Assembly (NCBI RefSeq): GCF_023716865.1
Contig: NZ_CP092417.1
Coordinates: 3,884,001-3,948,000, forward strand
From: Endozoicomonas sp. SCSIO W0465
GTDB lineage: Bacteria; Pseudomonadota; Gammaproteobacteria; Pseudomonadales; Endozoicomonadaceae
Length of the DNA stretch: 64,000 bases
Direction of reading: 5' to 3'
The notes below the pieces were generated by a model. That model was not told the DNA's origin, ran no database searches, and saw only the letters and a list, made by a program, of their open reading frames with translations. Position 1 is the stretch's first letter, and each line of letters begins with the position of its first letter. A program made the translations under genes and the position numbers. Positions 8,458 through 16,580 of this stretch are shown here, in pieces.

Positions 8458-9717
8458 ATGAACCGTTTTCTGTTTGCCGCAATTCCTCCCATTCTTCTGT
8501 CTCAGGCCTTCGCAGCTCAAGGGGATGTAGCCAACAAGTCGCTTTTCGATCAACAGGCGGTTTCCAGCGAAAAAAGAACCTATATCCAGGTTCATGAGCC
8601 TGCCACGGAACAGAGGCTCCAGAGCAGTGAACTGATCACACCAGCCCCGGAAGACGGTGAAGTTCCCCTTACTGACCATCAGAATACGCAGTATTACGGC
8701 ACCTTCACCATGGGATCTCAAAAGCAACAGTTCACGGGCGTACTGGATACCGGCTCAAGCAATATCTGGACACCGGAAACTAACTGCTACACACCGGGCT
8801 GTGAGGGGAAGGAAAAATTCAATCCCAACCTTAGCAGCACTTTCTTCACCGAAGACCAGGAACTCTCGATTCAGTATGGCACCGGAAGTATGCAGGGCTA
8901 TGTTGGCTATGATACCGTCACGTTTGGTGGCATCACGGTCACCAATCAGGGCATCGGTCTGGCCAGTCAACTGTCCGACGACTTTCAAAACTCACCATTT
9001 GATGGCATCTTTGGTCTTGCCTACAAGTCGATAGCCAGCGATCAGGTCACCCCCTGGATGGATAATGCAGTTACACAAGGGCTGATTCCAAAAGCTGTTT
9101 TCTCATTCTATCTATCCAACACGCCAGGCAATGGTACTGGTCGTCTGATTATTGGTGAACCGGATCCGGATTATTACCAGGGGGATATCACCTGGCACCC
9201 ACTGCAACCGCTTGAGACAGGTGGCCCGGTTGATTTTTACTACAACATTGCCTTTGACGGTATTGCCGTTAACAACGACAGCATCCCTCTGAGCTGCCAG
9301 TCTCAGGGCAACTGCAGAGCCATTGTTGACTCTGGCACCTCGCTGATCGTAGGCCCGGCCAATGACATTACCAACCTCCAGAATGCCCTGAATATCAATC
9401 CGGACTGCTCGAACCTTGATGAACAGCCAGACCTTGTTTTCACCATTGATGACACCCGATACAGCGTCCCTCCCGAGTTTTATGTCGTCAAACAGGTAGA
9501 CTGGTGGGGTCAGGAACAATGCACTGCAGGACTGGCTCCTGGAAATCAGGACTTCTGGATCTTCGGAGATGCCTTTATGCGGGGCTTCTATGTTGTGTTT
9601 GACAAGACTGATAGCCGCATAGCTTTCGCCACACTGGCAGAGGAGCTGAGTGCGCCCGGAGAGTTGAGAAAGCTTTTTGCTTCTCACCCTGCGCCCATGT
9701 CAAGCTTAAACCAGTAG
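8458..9717 (+). CDS. Secreted pepsin-like aspartic protease (family A1)
   Basis: A 419-residue bilobal aspartic protease. Residues 1-20 are a Sec signal peptide (MNRFLFAAIPPILLSQAFA) with cleavage likely after AFA; a short pro-region of roughly 50 residues precedes the first lobe. Both catalytic aspartates are in canonical contexts: LDTGSSNIWTP in lobe 1 and IVDSGTSLIVGP in lobe 2. The flap region QYGTGSMQGYVGYD and the closing FGDAFMRGFYVVFDK are typical of eukaryotic pepsins. Cysteine pairs match the pepsin loops. Bacterial A1 proteases exist (shewasins of Shewanella) but are uncommon. It is expected to be exported to periplasm or medium. No operon partner is visible. Confidence 0.93.
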   Translation: MNRFLFAAIPPILLSQAFAAQGDVANKSLFDQQAVSSEKRTYIQVHEPATEQRLQSSELITPAPEDGEVPLTDHQNTQYYGTFTMGSQKQQFTGVLDTGSSNIWTPETNCYTPGCEGKEKFNPNLSSTFFTEDQELSIQYGTGSMQGYVGYDTVTFGGITVTNQGIGLASQLSDDFQNSPFDGIFGLAYKSIASDQVTPWMDNAVTQGLIPKAVFSFYLSNTPGNGTGRLIIGEPDPDYYQGDITWHPLQPLETGGPVDFYYNIAFDGIAVNNDSIPLSCQSQGNCRAIVDSGTSLIVGPANDITNLQNALNINPDCSNLDEQPDLVFTIDDTRYSVPPEFYVVKQVDWWGQEQCTAGLAPGNQDFWIFGDAFMRGFYVVFDKTDSRIAFATLAEELSAPGELRKLFASHPAPMSSLNQ

Positions 9718-9723
9718 TAAAAA

Positions 9724-9751
9724 AACCGCTGCCAGGCAACTGGTAGCGGTT
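9724..9751. terminator. Hairpin after the aspartic protease gene
   Basis: AACCGCTGCCA and TGGTAGCGGTT pair over 11 bp with one G-T wobble and a 6-base loop, just after the stop codon. A run of seven A precedes it, so the T-tract is on the minus strand. The plus-strand side lacks a clear T-run. Confidence 0.5.
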
Positions 9752-10011
9752 GTACAGTTAACTTATTAGTCCGGGATTAATCTCAGGAAATGCCATTGTA
9801 TAACTACAACCTACTTTACTGGCACAGAGCAAACCGCCAAAAAGAACAACCAATGTCGTAAAATATCTTTTGTTACTGTAAATTCTCACCAGACACCCTC
9901 TACCTACTCCTAACTGCACAGTATTTTATTGACCGTCGTCATAAAAACATCAGTTACGCTCATGCATGATGGAACGATAAAAAACAGAATATCCAGCAAG
10001 AGAGGTAAATT

Positions 10012-10872
10012 ATGCGTAGAATCACCAAGATTCTGGCCGTGGTTGATACCAGAAAGGACCAGCAGCTTGCCCTTGATCGTGCCAGCCAGATCTGCCGGGT
10101 AACCGGTGCTGCCCTGCATATTCTTGCTCCAAACCCTAAAGCGGATGGTGAGTCAATGGTTCGCCTGGAAGCACTGGCTGAACCACTGATGGCTGAGGGT
10201 CTGGAGGTTTATCTACATGAAACGTGGAATGGCTCAGTTATCGAAACCATTATTCATGTGCGTCAGATGGAGCGCTGTCACCTTGTGGTTAAAGATGCCA
10301 AGTTAACCACCGCTCTCCAGAAAGCCTTTTCAACGCCTGAAGACTGGAGCCTCCTTCGTCGCTGCCGGGTTCCTGTCTTACTGGCCCAGGATAATAGCGA
10401 CTGGACCAATGGCAAAATCCTTGCTGCCATTAATGCCGACCCCAGAGACCACTATCACAGCGTTCTTAATCAGGCGATTCTGCAATACGCGACGGATATC
10501 GCTGAAGAGTTTTCATCAGAGCTGCACCTGGCCACCGCTTACCCGACCACCATGCTGGTGATTCAGGATAAGGGTGATGGATGGACTGACAAGGACTATT
10601 ACGAAAAGCATTGCCGGGAATACGCCCGGGAGTTCAATCTGAATGAAGACCATTTCCATATTGAGCCAGGCCCCACAGAGACAATGATCCCTGCACTGCT
10701 GAAAGAAACGGATGCCAAACTGTTGATTCTTGGAACTCACGCAAGAACTGGTATCAGTGCCCTGGCAATCGGCAATACCGCTGAGCATCTTATTTCTGAA
10801 GTCAAAACCGATATTCTGATACTGCAGCCTAAACATCACATGATTCCACTGGAGCGCGAACTGGGCAGATAA
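10012..10872 (+). CDS. Tandem-domain universal stress protein (UspE-like)
   Basis: A 286-residue cytoplasmic protein with two Usp domains. The first (residues about 1-130) begins ITKILAVVDTRKDQQLAL. The second (about 145-275) ends with the nucleotide-binding signature region LILGTHARTGISALAIGNTAEHLI. The tandem arrangement and length match E. coli UspE (316 residues), a stress protein acting with other Usp proteins in motility, adhesion and stress survival. The start has GAGAGG a few bases upstream. Confidence 0.88.
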   Translation: MRRITKILAVVDTRKDQQLALDRASQICRVTGAALHILAPNPKADGESMVRLEALAEPLMAEGLEVYLHETWNGSVIETIIHVRQMERCHLVVKDAKLTTALQKAFSTPEDWSLLRRCRVPVLLAQDNSDWTNGKILAAINADPRDHYHSVLNQAILQYATDIAEEFSSELHLATAYPTTMLVIQDKGDGWTDKDYYEKHCREYAREFNLNEDHFHIEPGPTETMIPALLKETDAKLLILGTHARTGISALAIGNTAEHLISEVKTDILILQPKHHMIPLERELGR

Positions 10873-10880
10873 GCCAACAT

Positions 10881-10911
10881 GATAGCAGCCAGCTCCATGC
10901 TGGCAGCTATC
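10881..10911 (+). terminator. Stem-loop after the universal stress gene
   Basis: GATAGCAGCCAGC and GCTGGCAGCTATC pair over 13 positions with one mismatch and a 5-base loop, 8 bases after the stop. No T-run follows, so it may be a factor-assisted terminator or mRNA-protecting hairpin. Confidence 0.45.
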
Positions 10912-11144
10912 GCAACATAAACTCGCTTCTTTGTGTAATGAAACCGGATAAAGCGCCTGAAAACTTCTATAGTATTCTATCAAGGTCTTTCTCCCTTCAT
11001 AGATTTTTAAAGTAAGAGATACACTTCAGGCCGATTATGTTTCACCACCTGCCCAGGTTTATCCTGAGCCAAGCGAAGCCAGAAGCGAACCCTTGTCTTC
11101 TGGTATTTTCTTTCCACATAACTGGTAATTCCCTGAGACTGGAT

Positions 11145-11417
11145 ATGAACAAGAAAGAACTGGTTGAGCAAGTCGCTGAACAAGCTAACCTGCCCCGAAG
11201 CAAGGCCGAGCTGGTTGTCAATGCCTTTATCAGCAACACACAGGAGACACTGGCAAGTGGTGACATCGTTCAACTTATTGGTTTTGGCACATTTTCAGTA
11301 ACAGACCGGGCCGCCAGAAAGGGGCGCAATCCGCAAACCGGTGAAGAAATTCATATCCCTGCCTGCAAACTGCCTCAGTTCAAGCCAGGCAATAAGTTCA
11401 GGGAAATGATCAAATAG
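11145..11417 (+). CDS. HU/IHF-family DNA-binding protein
   Basis: A 90-residue histone-like protein. ATG 11145 gives the classic N-terminus MNKKELVEQVAEQANLPRSK; the upstream frame to 11037 is not HU-like. The DNA-contacting arm shows GRNPQTGEEIHIPA, followed by the C-terminal PQFKPGNKFREM. Length equals HU (90). It differs enough from the typical HU-alpha/HU-beta pattern that I do not assign hupA or hupB. It ends just before a strong terminator. Confidence 0.92.
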   Translation: MNKKELVEQVAEQANLPRSKAELVVNAFISNTQETLASGDIVQLIGFGTFSVTDRAARKGRNPQTGEEIHIPACKLPQFKPGNKFREMIK

Positions 11418-11460
11418 ACTATCGCTCGCTGCATTTCTGAAACTTTGCAGTAAAAAGCAA

Positions 11461-11485
11461 ATAAAGCGCCAGTAAGGCGCTTTAT
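11461..11485 (+). terminator. Rho-independent terminator after the HU gene
   Basis: A perfect 10-bp stem, ATAAAGCGCC (11461-11470) and GGCGCTTTAT (11476-11485), with loop AGTAA, lies 43 bases after the HU stop. It is A/T-flanked and could serve the convergent XRE gene as well. Confidence 0.8.
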
Positions 11486-11507
11486 TCTGAACGATTTTGC
11501 GGGTTCC

Positions 11508-11837
11508 CTATGCCATTGCTCTCATCACATTGAGAATGGCTCTTTTCTTCATCAGATTCATTCGGTGTAACTGACCGATAATCTCTCCATCCACTTCAGA
11601 ATCACTGATCACCTCATCAGAACTGACCAGATACTGATTACCACGACCGGTAGCTAGCCACTCGAAAGACACCTCAAGAATTTCAGCCATTTTGCGCAGA
11701 TTATCAAGACTGGGGCTGCTCATGCTGGTTTCCCACTGGGCCAGCGCACTTCTGGACACACCAATCAAATCAGCCAGCGCCTGCTGCGAAAGCTTCCTGT
11801 CTTTACGGGAGCATAAAATCCTTGTTGTCAGGTTCAT
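11508..11837 (-). CDS. XRE-family transcriptional regulator
   Basis: A 109-residue protein with an N-terminal helix-turn-helix (residues about 8-65). The recognition region is LADLIGVSRSALAQWE followed by PSLDNLRKMAEILEVSFEWL, the typical Cro/C1 pattern. The C-terminal 40 residues are short and acidic then basic, with no recognised sensor domain. Its target is unknown. It is convergent with the HU gene and about 180 bases downstream of nupC on the same strand, but a hairpin separates them. Confidence 0.88.
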   Translation of the reverse strand: MNLTTRILCSRKDRKLSQQALADLIGVSRSALAQWETSMSSPSLDNLRKMAEILEVSFEWLATGRGNQYLVSSDEVISDSEVDGEIIGQLHRMNLMKKRAILNVMRAMA

Positions 11838-11984
11838 CCTTGCACACTCACAAAAGGTTCAGACCGATATCCATGCCAGCAAAATACACAAATACCCAAC
11901 ACATAATTCGTTCACTATGTGATTCGGCCATTACTTGAAAAGCGTTAGATTCAGCAGATGAAGTGAAAAACAGGGAAAGGATAG

Positions 11985-12009
11985 CAGGCCAGGGTTAAAC
12001 CATGGCCTG
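11985..12009 (-). terminator. Hairpin downstream of the nucleoside transporter gene
   Basis: CAGGCCA (11985-11991) and TGGCCTG (12003-12009), with further pairing between GGTT and AACC inside, form a near-palindrome directly after the transporter stop (minus strand). The minus-strand side continues with a pyrimidine-rich stretch. Confidence 0.45.
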
Positions 12010-12019
12010 AATAAGACAA

Positions 12020-13270
12020 TTACAGAGCCAGCATCAAACCAGCTATGGTTGCACTCATGAGATTAGACAGAGTACCAGCGGCTACCGCCTTGATACCCAT
12101 ACGGGCAATATCCTGACGACGGTGTGGCGCCATAACCCCCAGCCCACCCAGGAGAATAGCAATCGAAGAAAGGTTAGCAAAACCGCACAGTGCGAAGGTG
12201 ATGATGATCTGAGTACGCTGTGACAGCACTTCAACACCGGCAGCAGCAGCAGCTTCAGGGTTCAGATAATTGACAAAATCCATATAGGCAACGAATTCGT
12301 TCACCACCAGCTTCTGGCCAATGAAACTACCCGCAGTCACAATTTCATTCATCGGCACGCCAATCAAAAATGCCAGAGGGCTGAACAGATAACCCAGAAT
12401 AATTTCCAGGCTTAACTGTGGGTAGTCAAAGAAGCCGCCAACCCAGCCCATAATACCGTTAATCATGGCAATCAGCGCGATGAATGCCAGCAACATGGCA
12501 CCGACGTTAGCCGCCAGTTTCATACCGGAGGAAGCGCCGGAAGCAGCGGCATCAATCAGGTTGGCAGGCTTTTCGTTGCTACCTTCTTCATCAACCAGTT
12601 CAGAATCATCCGGTGTATCCGTTTCCGGCTTGATCATTTTAGCCATCAGAAGGCCGCCAGGTGCCGCCATAAAGCTTGCTGCAATCAGGTACTTAAGCTC
12701 AACACCCATACCCGCATAACCTGCCAGGATAGAGCCGGCAACCGAAGCCAGGCCACCCACCATAATGGCAAACAGCTCTGAATTGGTCATACGACCAATA
12801 TAGGGTCTTACCACCAGCGGGGCTTCCGTCTGGCCGACAAAAATGTTTGCTGTTGCAGAGAGAGACTCAGTACGACTGGTACCCAGTACTTTTTGCAGTG
12901 CACCACCCAGAAAGATAACCACCTTCTGCATAATGCCCAGGTAGTAAAGCACCGCTACCAGAGAGGAGAAGAAAATGATAATCGGCAGTACATTAATGGC
13001 AAAAATAAAGCCAACCTTGAAGTTACCCAGATCACCAAACAGGAAACCAATACCCTGATTGGCGTAACTGATAACATTACTTACCGCGTTGGAGACACCA
13101 CCCAGAATTTCCTGGCCTAAAGGAACGTAAAGAACCAATGCTCCCAGTCCGGCCTGAATGGCAAAGGCACCAGCTACCGTTCGCAGGTTGATCGCTTTTC
13201 GATTATCGGACAGTAAAAAGGCAAGCGCCAAAAGGCTGGCAATACCCACCAGACTCATAAGTATTTGCAT
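12020..13270 (-). CDS. nupC: Concentrative nucleoside transporter, NupC family
   Basis: A 416-residue polytopic inner-membrane protein of the CNT family, which imports nucleosides with H+ or Na+. Family landmarks: GFLFGDLGNFKVGFIFA, VLYYLGIMQKVV, the substrate-site region ANIFVGQTEAPLVVRPY, the MNEIVTAGSFIGQKLVVNEF block, and CGFANLSSIAILLGGLG near the C-terminus. Length equals E. coli NupC/NupX (400-416). The ATG at 13270 has GAGG about 11 bases upstream. CNT family membership is clear; NupC versus NupX subtype is not. Confidence 0.92.
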   Translation of the reverse strand: MQILMSLVGIASLLALAFLLSDNRKAINLRTVAGAFAIQAGLGALVLYVPLGQEILGGVSNAVSNVISYANQGIGFLFGDLGNFKVGFIFAINVLPIIIFFSSLVAVLYYLGIMQKVVIFLGGALQKVLGTSRTESLSATANIFVGQTEAPLVVRPYIGRMTNSELFAIMVGGLASVAGSILAGYAGMGVELKYLIAASFMAAPGGLLMAKMIKPETDTPDDSELVDEEGSNEKPANLIDAAASGASSGMKLAANVGAMLLAFIALIAMINGIMGWVGGFFDYPQLSLEIILGYLFSPLAFLIGVPMNEIVTAGSFIGQKLVVNEFVAYMDFVNYLNPEAAAAAGVEVLSQRTQIIITFALCGFANLSSIAILLGGLGVMAPHRRQDIARMGIKAVAAGTLSNLMSATIAGLMLAL

Positions 13271-13450
13271 GGGAACAGGTTACCTCAGATGAATGATCAC
13301 TGGCGACCGGTTAGCCGGTCAGAACTACAGTTAATTCGTGGAATTGTATAACCTGATTTACAAAAACAGAACCGTTATCTGACACCATTGTTCAAAATTA
13401 GAACAATATCAGAGCAAAACATTGAGCCAAATCAATGGAGTGACCATTCA

Positions 13451-14506
13451 TTAGATTGTGCCTTGCCTATACAGGGGTTGTTTTTCACATAGCTCGTTAA
13501 ATGCAGGGCCACCCGGGGCGAAGCGGATACGATACATAAACTCATCGGCAGCCAAACGGGGCTTTTCCGGGTGCTTTTTCCGGTCACCACCGACCGCATC
13601 ATATACCGGGGAATGGTCAGGTGCCTGGGGAGTCATAAGATGATATAAGAAGTCCACTTTTTCGTTGTCTGGCATACTGGCATTCAGGTTTTGGTAAAAG
13701 ACGTTAAGGGTTTCGCTGAAACGACGGGCAACCTCGTCTGCTATGTACTTTTCGACACTGACTGAAAACTGTGGTTCAACAACACCACAACAATCAGAAC
13801 CGCATACTTCTTCATTAATTTTAATGTATCTGGAATTAACTAACGGCAACGGAATTTCATGGGAGATACCATAACCCGCAACTTCCCACCTATCATTGGA
13901 TCGACCCAAGCATTCGAATACGATCATAGGGGTATAAAAAGGAAAACAGCGATTATTGTAGGTTGACTTGGCAAGATGTTGATTTACTTTTGGACTGTTA
14001 ACGAAATAATATCCATCAGACCTTGGGGTGGATTGGTCTAAAATTTCGTGTTCACCCTCGGACGTGGTTAACGCATTATCAATGTCCCTCTGAGAAATCT
14101 CATCGTCAAGCATGCGCTGCTTTGCTGACTCGGTGAAACGGACCTTTTTCCATACATCAGTCAGAAAAAACACATTGCATTTTTCGCTTGCTTCCAACTG
14201 ACGGGTGACCTCCTTGCGAACCTGATCGCTCAGTTCTAACGCCAACGGCAATGAAGAGTGCAACTCTCTTTGCTCAAGAGTGTGCGCTTTTACCGGCGTT
14301 GCTATGTCAGGTGATTTTGCTGATGCCTCTGAAAGAAGGTTGCAGGGCGCAGCCACAACAGATGCACTTCGCTTAACGCCTCCTGTTCTACAGTAGGAAG
14401 AGACTGCTGACACATTATCTGATGTACTTGTATCAGCAGGATTACCGATTAATAAGGAACCGTGGCAGGTCTGAGTCAGGGGCCGAATGCCAGATTGATT
14501 ATTCAT
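13451..14506 (-). CDS. Unrecognised 351-residue protein
   Basis: The ATG at 14506 has GAGG at good spacing; a longer reading to 14548 lacks one. The N-terminal 100 residues are Ser/Thr/Ala-rich and polar, without a signal peptide. A charged, probably helical stretch follows (about 110-150). The middle (about 180-260) looks like a compact beta-rich domain with FPFYTPMIVFECLG and GYGISHEIPLPL, then a cysteine cluster CGSDCCG. I do not recognise a family. The disordered N-terminus with no export signal and the isolated location are compatible with an accessory or effector-like protein, but that is inference. Confidence 0.65.
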   Translation of the reverse strand: MNNQSGIRPLTQTCHGSLLIGNPADTSTSDNVSAVSSYCRTGGVKRSASVVAAPCNLLSEASAKSPDIATPVKAHTLEQRELHSSLPLALELSDQVRKEVTRQLEASEKCNVFFLTDVWKKVRFTESAKQRMLDDEISQRDIDNALTTSEGEHEILDQSTPRSDGYYFVNSPKVNQHLAKSTYNNRCFPFYTPMIVFECLGRSNDRWEVAGYGISHEIPLPLVNSRYIKINEEVCGSDCCGVVEPQFSVSVEKYIADEVARRFSETLNVFYQNLNASMPDNEKVDFLYHLMTPQAPDHSPVYDAVGGDRKKHPEKPRLAADEFMYRIRFAPGGPAFNELCEKQPLYRQGTI

Positions 14507-14744
14507 GATTACCTCATCGGTTAACAGCAAATGACACCAATGTAACATCCGGCTTTTTGCCTGATTATTTCGTTATATTCCTAGCCCAAAAAACTCATAA
14601 ACGCCAGTTATGCCAAAGCTTTTAGCGAAAAGATGGTAACCTGGATCTGCCCGTCTTTTTGGCCACCATCAGCCACTGAACAACCGGGTCAGTTGTTTGC
14701 ACCTGGTATCGCTCAATTTGCATGGGGATTAGCGCTGCCCTGCA

Positions 14745-15635
14745 TTAATTAACGGGATCATACAGCTGAATAATGCTTGAAAAGTCCTTAGTGCTACCAG
14801 TACGAATGGCATGCATTTTGTACAGGTTATCAGCCAGCGAAGCCATGGGCGTTGCAGTCTTGCTACCAGCAGCGGTATTCAGGGCCAAACCAAGATCCTT
14901 GGCCATAAGCCCCACCATAAAACCACCCTGATAACCATTACTGGCAGGCGCCTCGGGCATGACGCCAGGCACCGGATTATACTTTTCAAGCACCCAGTTC
15001 CCGCCTGAACTTTTGTTCATGATTTCTGCGAGTACTGCTGGATCAAGACCATTATCGATACCCAGCTTAAGTGCTTCCGAAGTGCCGGTCATAAGAACAG
15101 CCAACAGCATATTGTTGCAGATCTTCGCTAGTTGCCCCGCACCTGCACCGCCAGCATGGAAGATATTCTGCCCCATTACCTCGAGATAGGGTCTGGCCTG
15201 CTCTACGATCCCGGCACTGCCTCCCACCATAAACGTCAGTGTTCCGGCTGCAGCACCGGCTGTTCCACCGGAAACCGGTGCATCAATAAAACTAATGCCC
15301 TGCTCTTCTGCCCGTTCCCCGACTTTTTTGGCAACCTCAGCCTCAATGGTGCTGCAATCAATGACCAGAGAACTGCGATCAATGATGTTAAAGAGCCCAT
15401 CATCCCCCAGATAGAGCGATTCAACATGCTTGCCGGCGGGTAACATACTGATCACTACCCTGGCGCCCTGTGCAGCCTCTCTCATGGACCCGGCCTTTGA
15501 GCCTCCGGCTTGTGCCAATTGATCCAGAGCCTCGGGAACCAGATCAAAACCACAAACATCATACCCGGCTTTCACCAGGTTCTGTGCCATGGGGCCACCC
15601 ATATTACCAAGGCCGATAAATGCAATTTTTGTCAT
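14745..15635 (-). CDS. mmsB: 3-hydroxyisobutyrate dehydrogenase
   Basis: A 296-residue NAD(P)-dependent beta-hydroxyacid dehydrogenase that oxidises 3-hydroxyisobutyrate to methylmalonate semialdehyde in valine breakdown. The N-terminal Rossmann motif is FIGLGNMGGPMAQNL. The family signature DAPVSGGTAGAAAGTLTFMVGG and the catalytic lysine region GAGQLAKICNNMLL are intact. AAGGAT precedes the ATG. It is the last gene of a minus-strand run with enoyl-CoA hydratase, acyl-CoA dehydrogenase and thiolase, supporting the valine assignment. Confidence 0.93.
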   Translation of the reverse strand: MTKIAFIGLGNMGGPMAQNLVKAGYDVCGFDLVPEALDQLAQAGGSKAGSMREAAQGARVVISMLPAGKHVESLYLGDDGLFNIIDRSSLVIDCSTIEAEVAKKVGERAEEQGISFIDAPVSGGTAGAAAGTLTFMVGGSAGIVEQARPYLEVMGQNIFHAGGAGAGQLAKICNNMLLAVLMTGTSEALKLGIDNGLDPAVLAEIMNKSSGGNWVLEKYNPVPGVMPEAPASNGYQGGFMVGLMAKDLGLALNTAAGSKTATPMASLADNLYKMHAIRTGSTKDFSSIIQLYDPVN

Positions 15636-15698
15636 TATTATGATCCTTATGGAAAACAGCCATATTCAAAGCGGCCTGACGCAAGGCTTTACATGCAA

Positions 15699-15733
15699 AG
15701 GCATTTTATAAAAAGCCTTTTTATAAAATGCCT
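15699..15733. repeat. Perfect 35-bp palindrome between mmsB and the enoyl-CoA hydratase gene
   Basis: AGGCATTTTATAAAAAG (15699-15715) and its exact reverse complement (15717-15733) are separated by one base. A further partial copy (CATAAAAAGCCTCTCC) follows at about 15738. It lies within the catabolic operon, so it could act as an mRNA-processing hairpin, attenuator or regulator site. Confidence 0.8.
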
Positions 15734-15762
15734 CTTCATAAAAAGCCTCTCCACTTTAATAA

Positions 15763-16578
15763 TTACTCATAATGCCACTCAGGTTTACGTTTCTCGAGAA
15801 ATGCACTGACACCTTCCTGCTGATTCTTTCCTTTAAACAACTCAAGGAACAGCTCTCTCTCCGTTGGCAATGCCTCTCTTGAGAAACCGGAACGCCCCAT
15901 CTGCACCAGTTTTTTACACGCTCTCAGAGCGTCAGGACTCTGCTTTCCAGCATCAGCCGCCAGAGCTTTTGCCCGCTCCAGGCTCTCACCACTGCCCACT
16001 TTTTCCTCTACCAGTCCGATCTTCAACGCTTTTTCAGCATCCACTTTCTCCCCACAGAGGATCATACGCTTGGCCCGGGCCTCTCCCACTAGCCGGGTAA
16101 GATTCTGAGTTCCACCGGCACAGGGTAATAATCCAACAGCCGCTTCAGGCAAAGCCATGATGGCTCCCTCTTCAGCAATACGAAGGTCACAGGCCAGCGC
16201 TACTTCAAGCCCTCCTCCCATGGCATAACCGTTGATGGCTGCTATGCTGAGACCCGAAAAATCACTGAGTGCTTCAAAAGCCCTGCCAAAGCTCTCAGCA
16301 AAGGGACGGGCTTCATCCGGAGTCAGGTTATCAAAGCGTTTTAAGTCAGCACCTGCACTGAAAAACTTCTTTGACGCCGACGTGATAATCAGGGCAATCA
16401 CATCGGATTTACGGTTCAACTCCTGAATAATCTGTCCCAGCTCATCCAGACTTTCCGGCGTCCAGGTATTCGCCGGTGGATGATCCAGGGTAAGAATGGC
16501 AGTACGTCCTTCAAAGGCGAGATGCAGCTTTTCAGACTTTTCAGACTTTTCAGACTTTTCAGACAAAAACTCAGACAT
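15763..16578 (-). CDS. Enoyl-CoA hydratase/isomerase family protein
   Basis: A 271-residue crotonase-fold enzyme, expected to hydrate methacrylyl-CoA or a related enoyl-CoA in this operon. The oxyanion-hole segments are ITSASKKFFSAGADLKRF and INGYAMGGGLEVALACDLRIA, and the catalytic-region glutamate stretch PEAAVGLLPCAGGTQNLTRL is present. The ATG at 16578 is one option; GTG 16584, overlapping the upstream stop (GTGA) with GGAG 5 bases before it, is another. The N-terminus has a fourfold Ser-Glu-Lys repeat absent from the family and encoded by a 9-bp tandem repeat. Confidence 0.9.
   Translation of the reverse strand: MSEFLSEKSEKSEKSEKLHLAFEGRTAILTLDHPPANTWTPESLDELGQIIQELNRKSDVIALIITSASKKFFSAGADLKRFDNLTPDEARPFAESFGRAFEALSDFSGLSIAAINGYAMGGGLEVALACDLRIAEEGAIMALPEAAVGLLPCAGGTQNLTRLVGEARAKRMILCGEKVDAEKALKIGLVEEKVGSGESLERAKALAADAGKQSPDALRACKKLVQMGRSGFSREALPTERELFLELFKGKNQQEGVSAFLEKRKPEWHYE
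16528..16563 (-). repeat. 9-bp tandem repeat encoding (Ser-Glu-Lys)4
   Basis: Four exact copies of CTTTTCAGA on the plus strand (16528, 16537, 16546, 16555) encode repeated SEK at the N-terminus of the enoyl-CoA hydratase. Copy number change would keep the frame. Confidence 0.85.
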
Positions 16579-16580
16579 AA

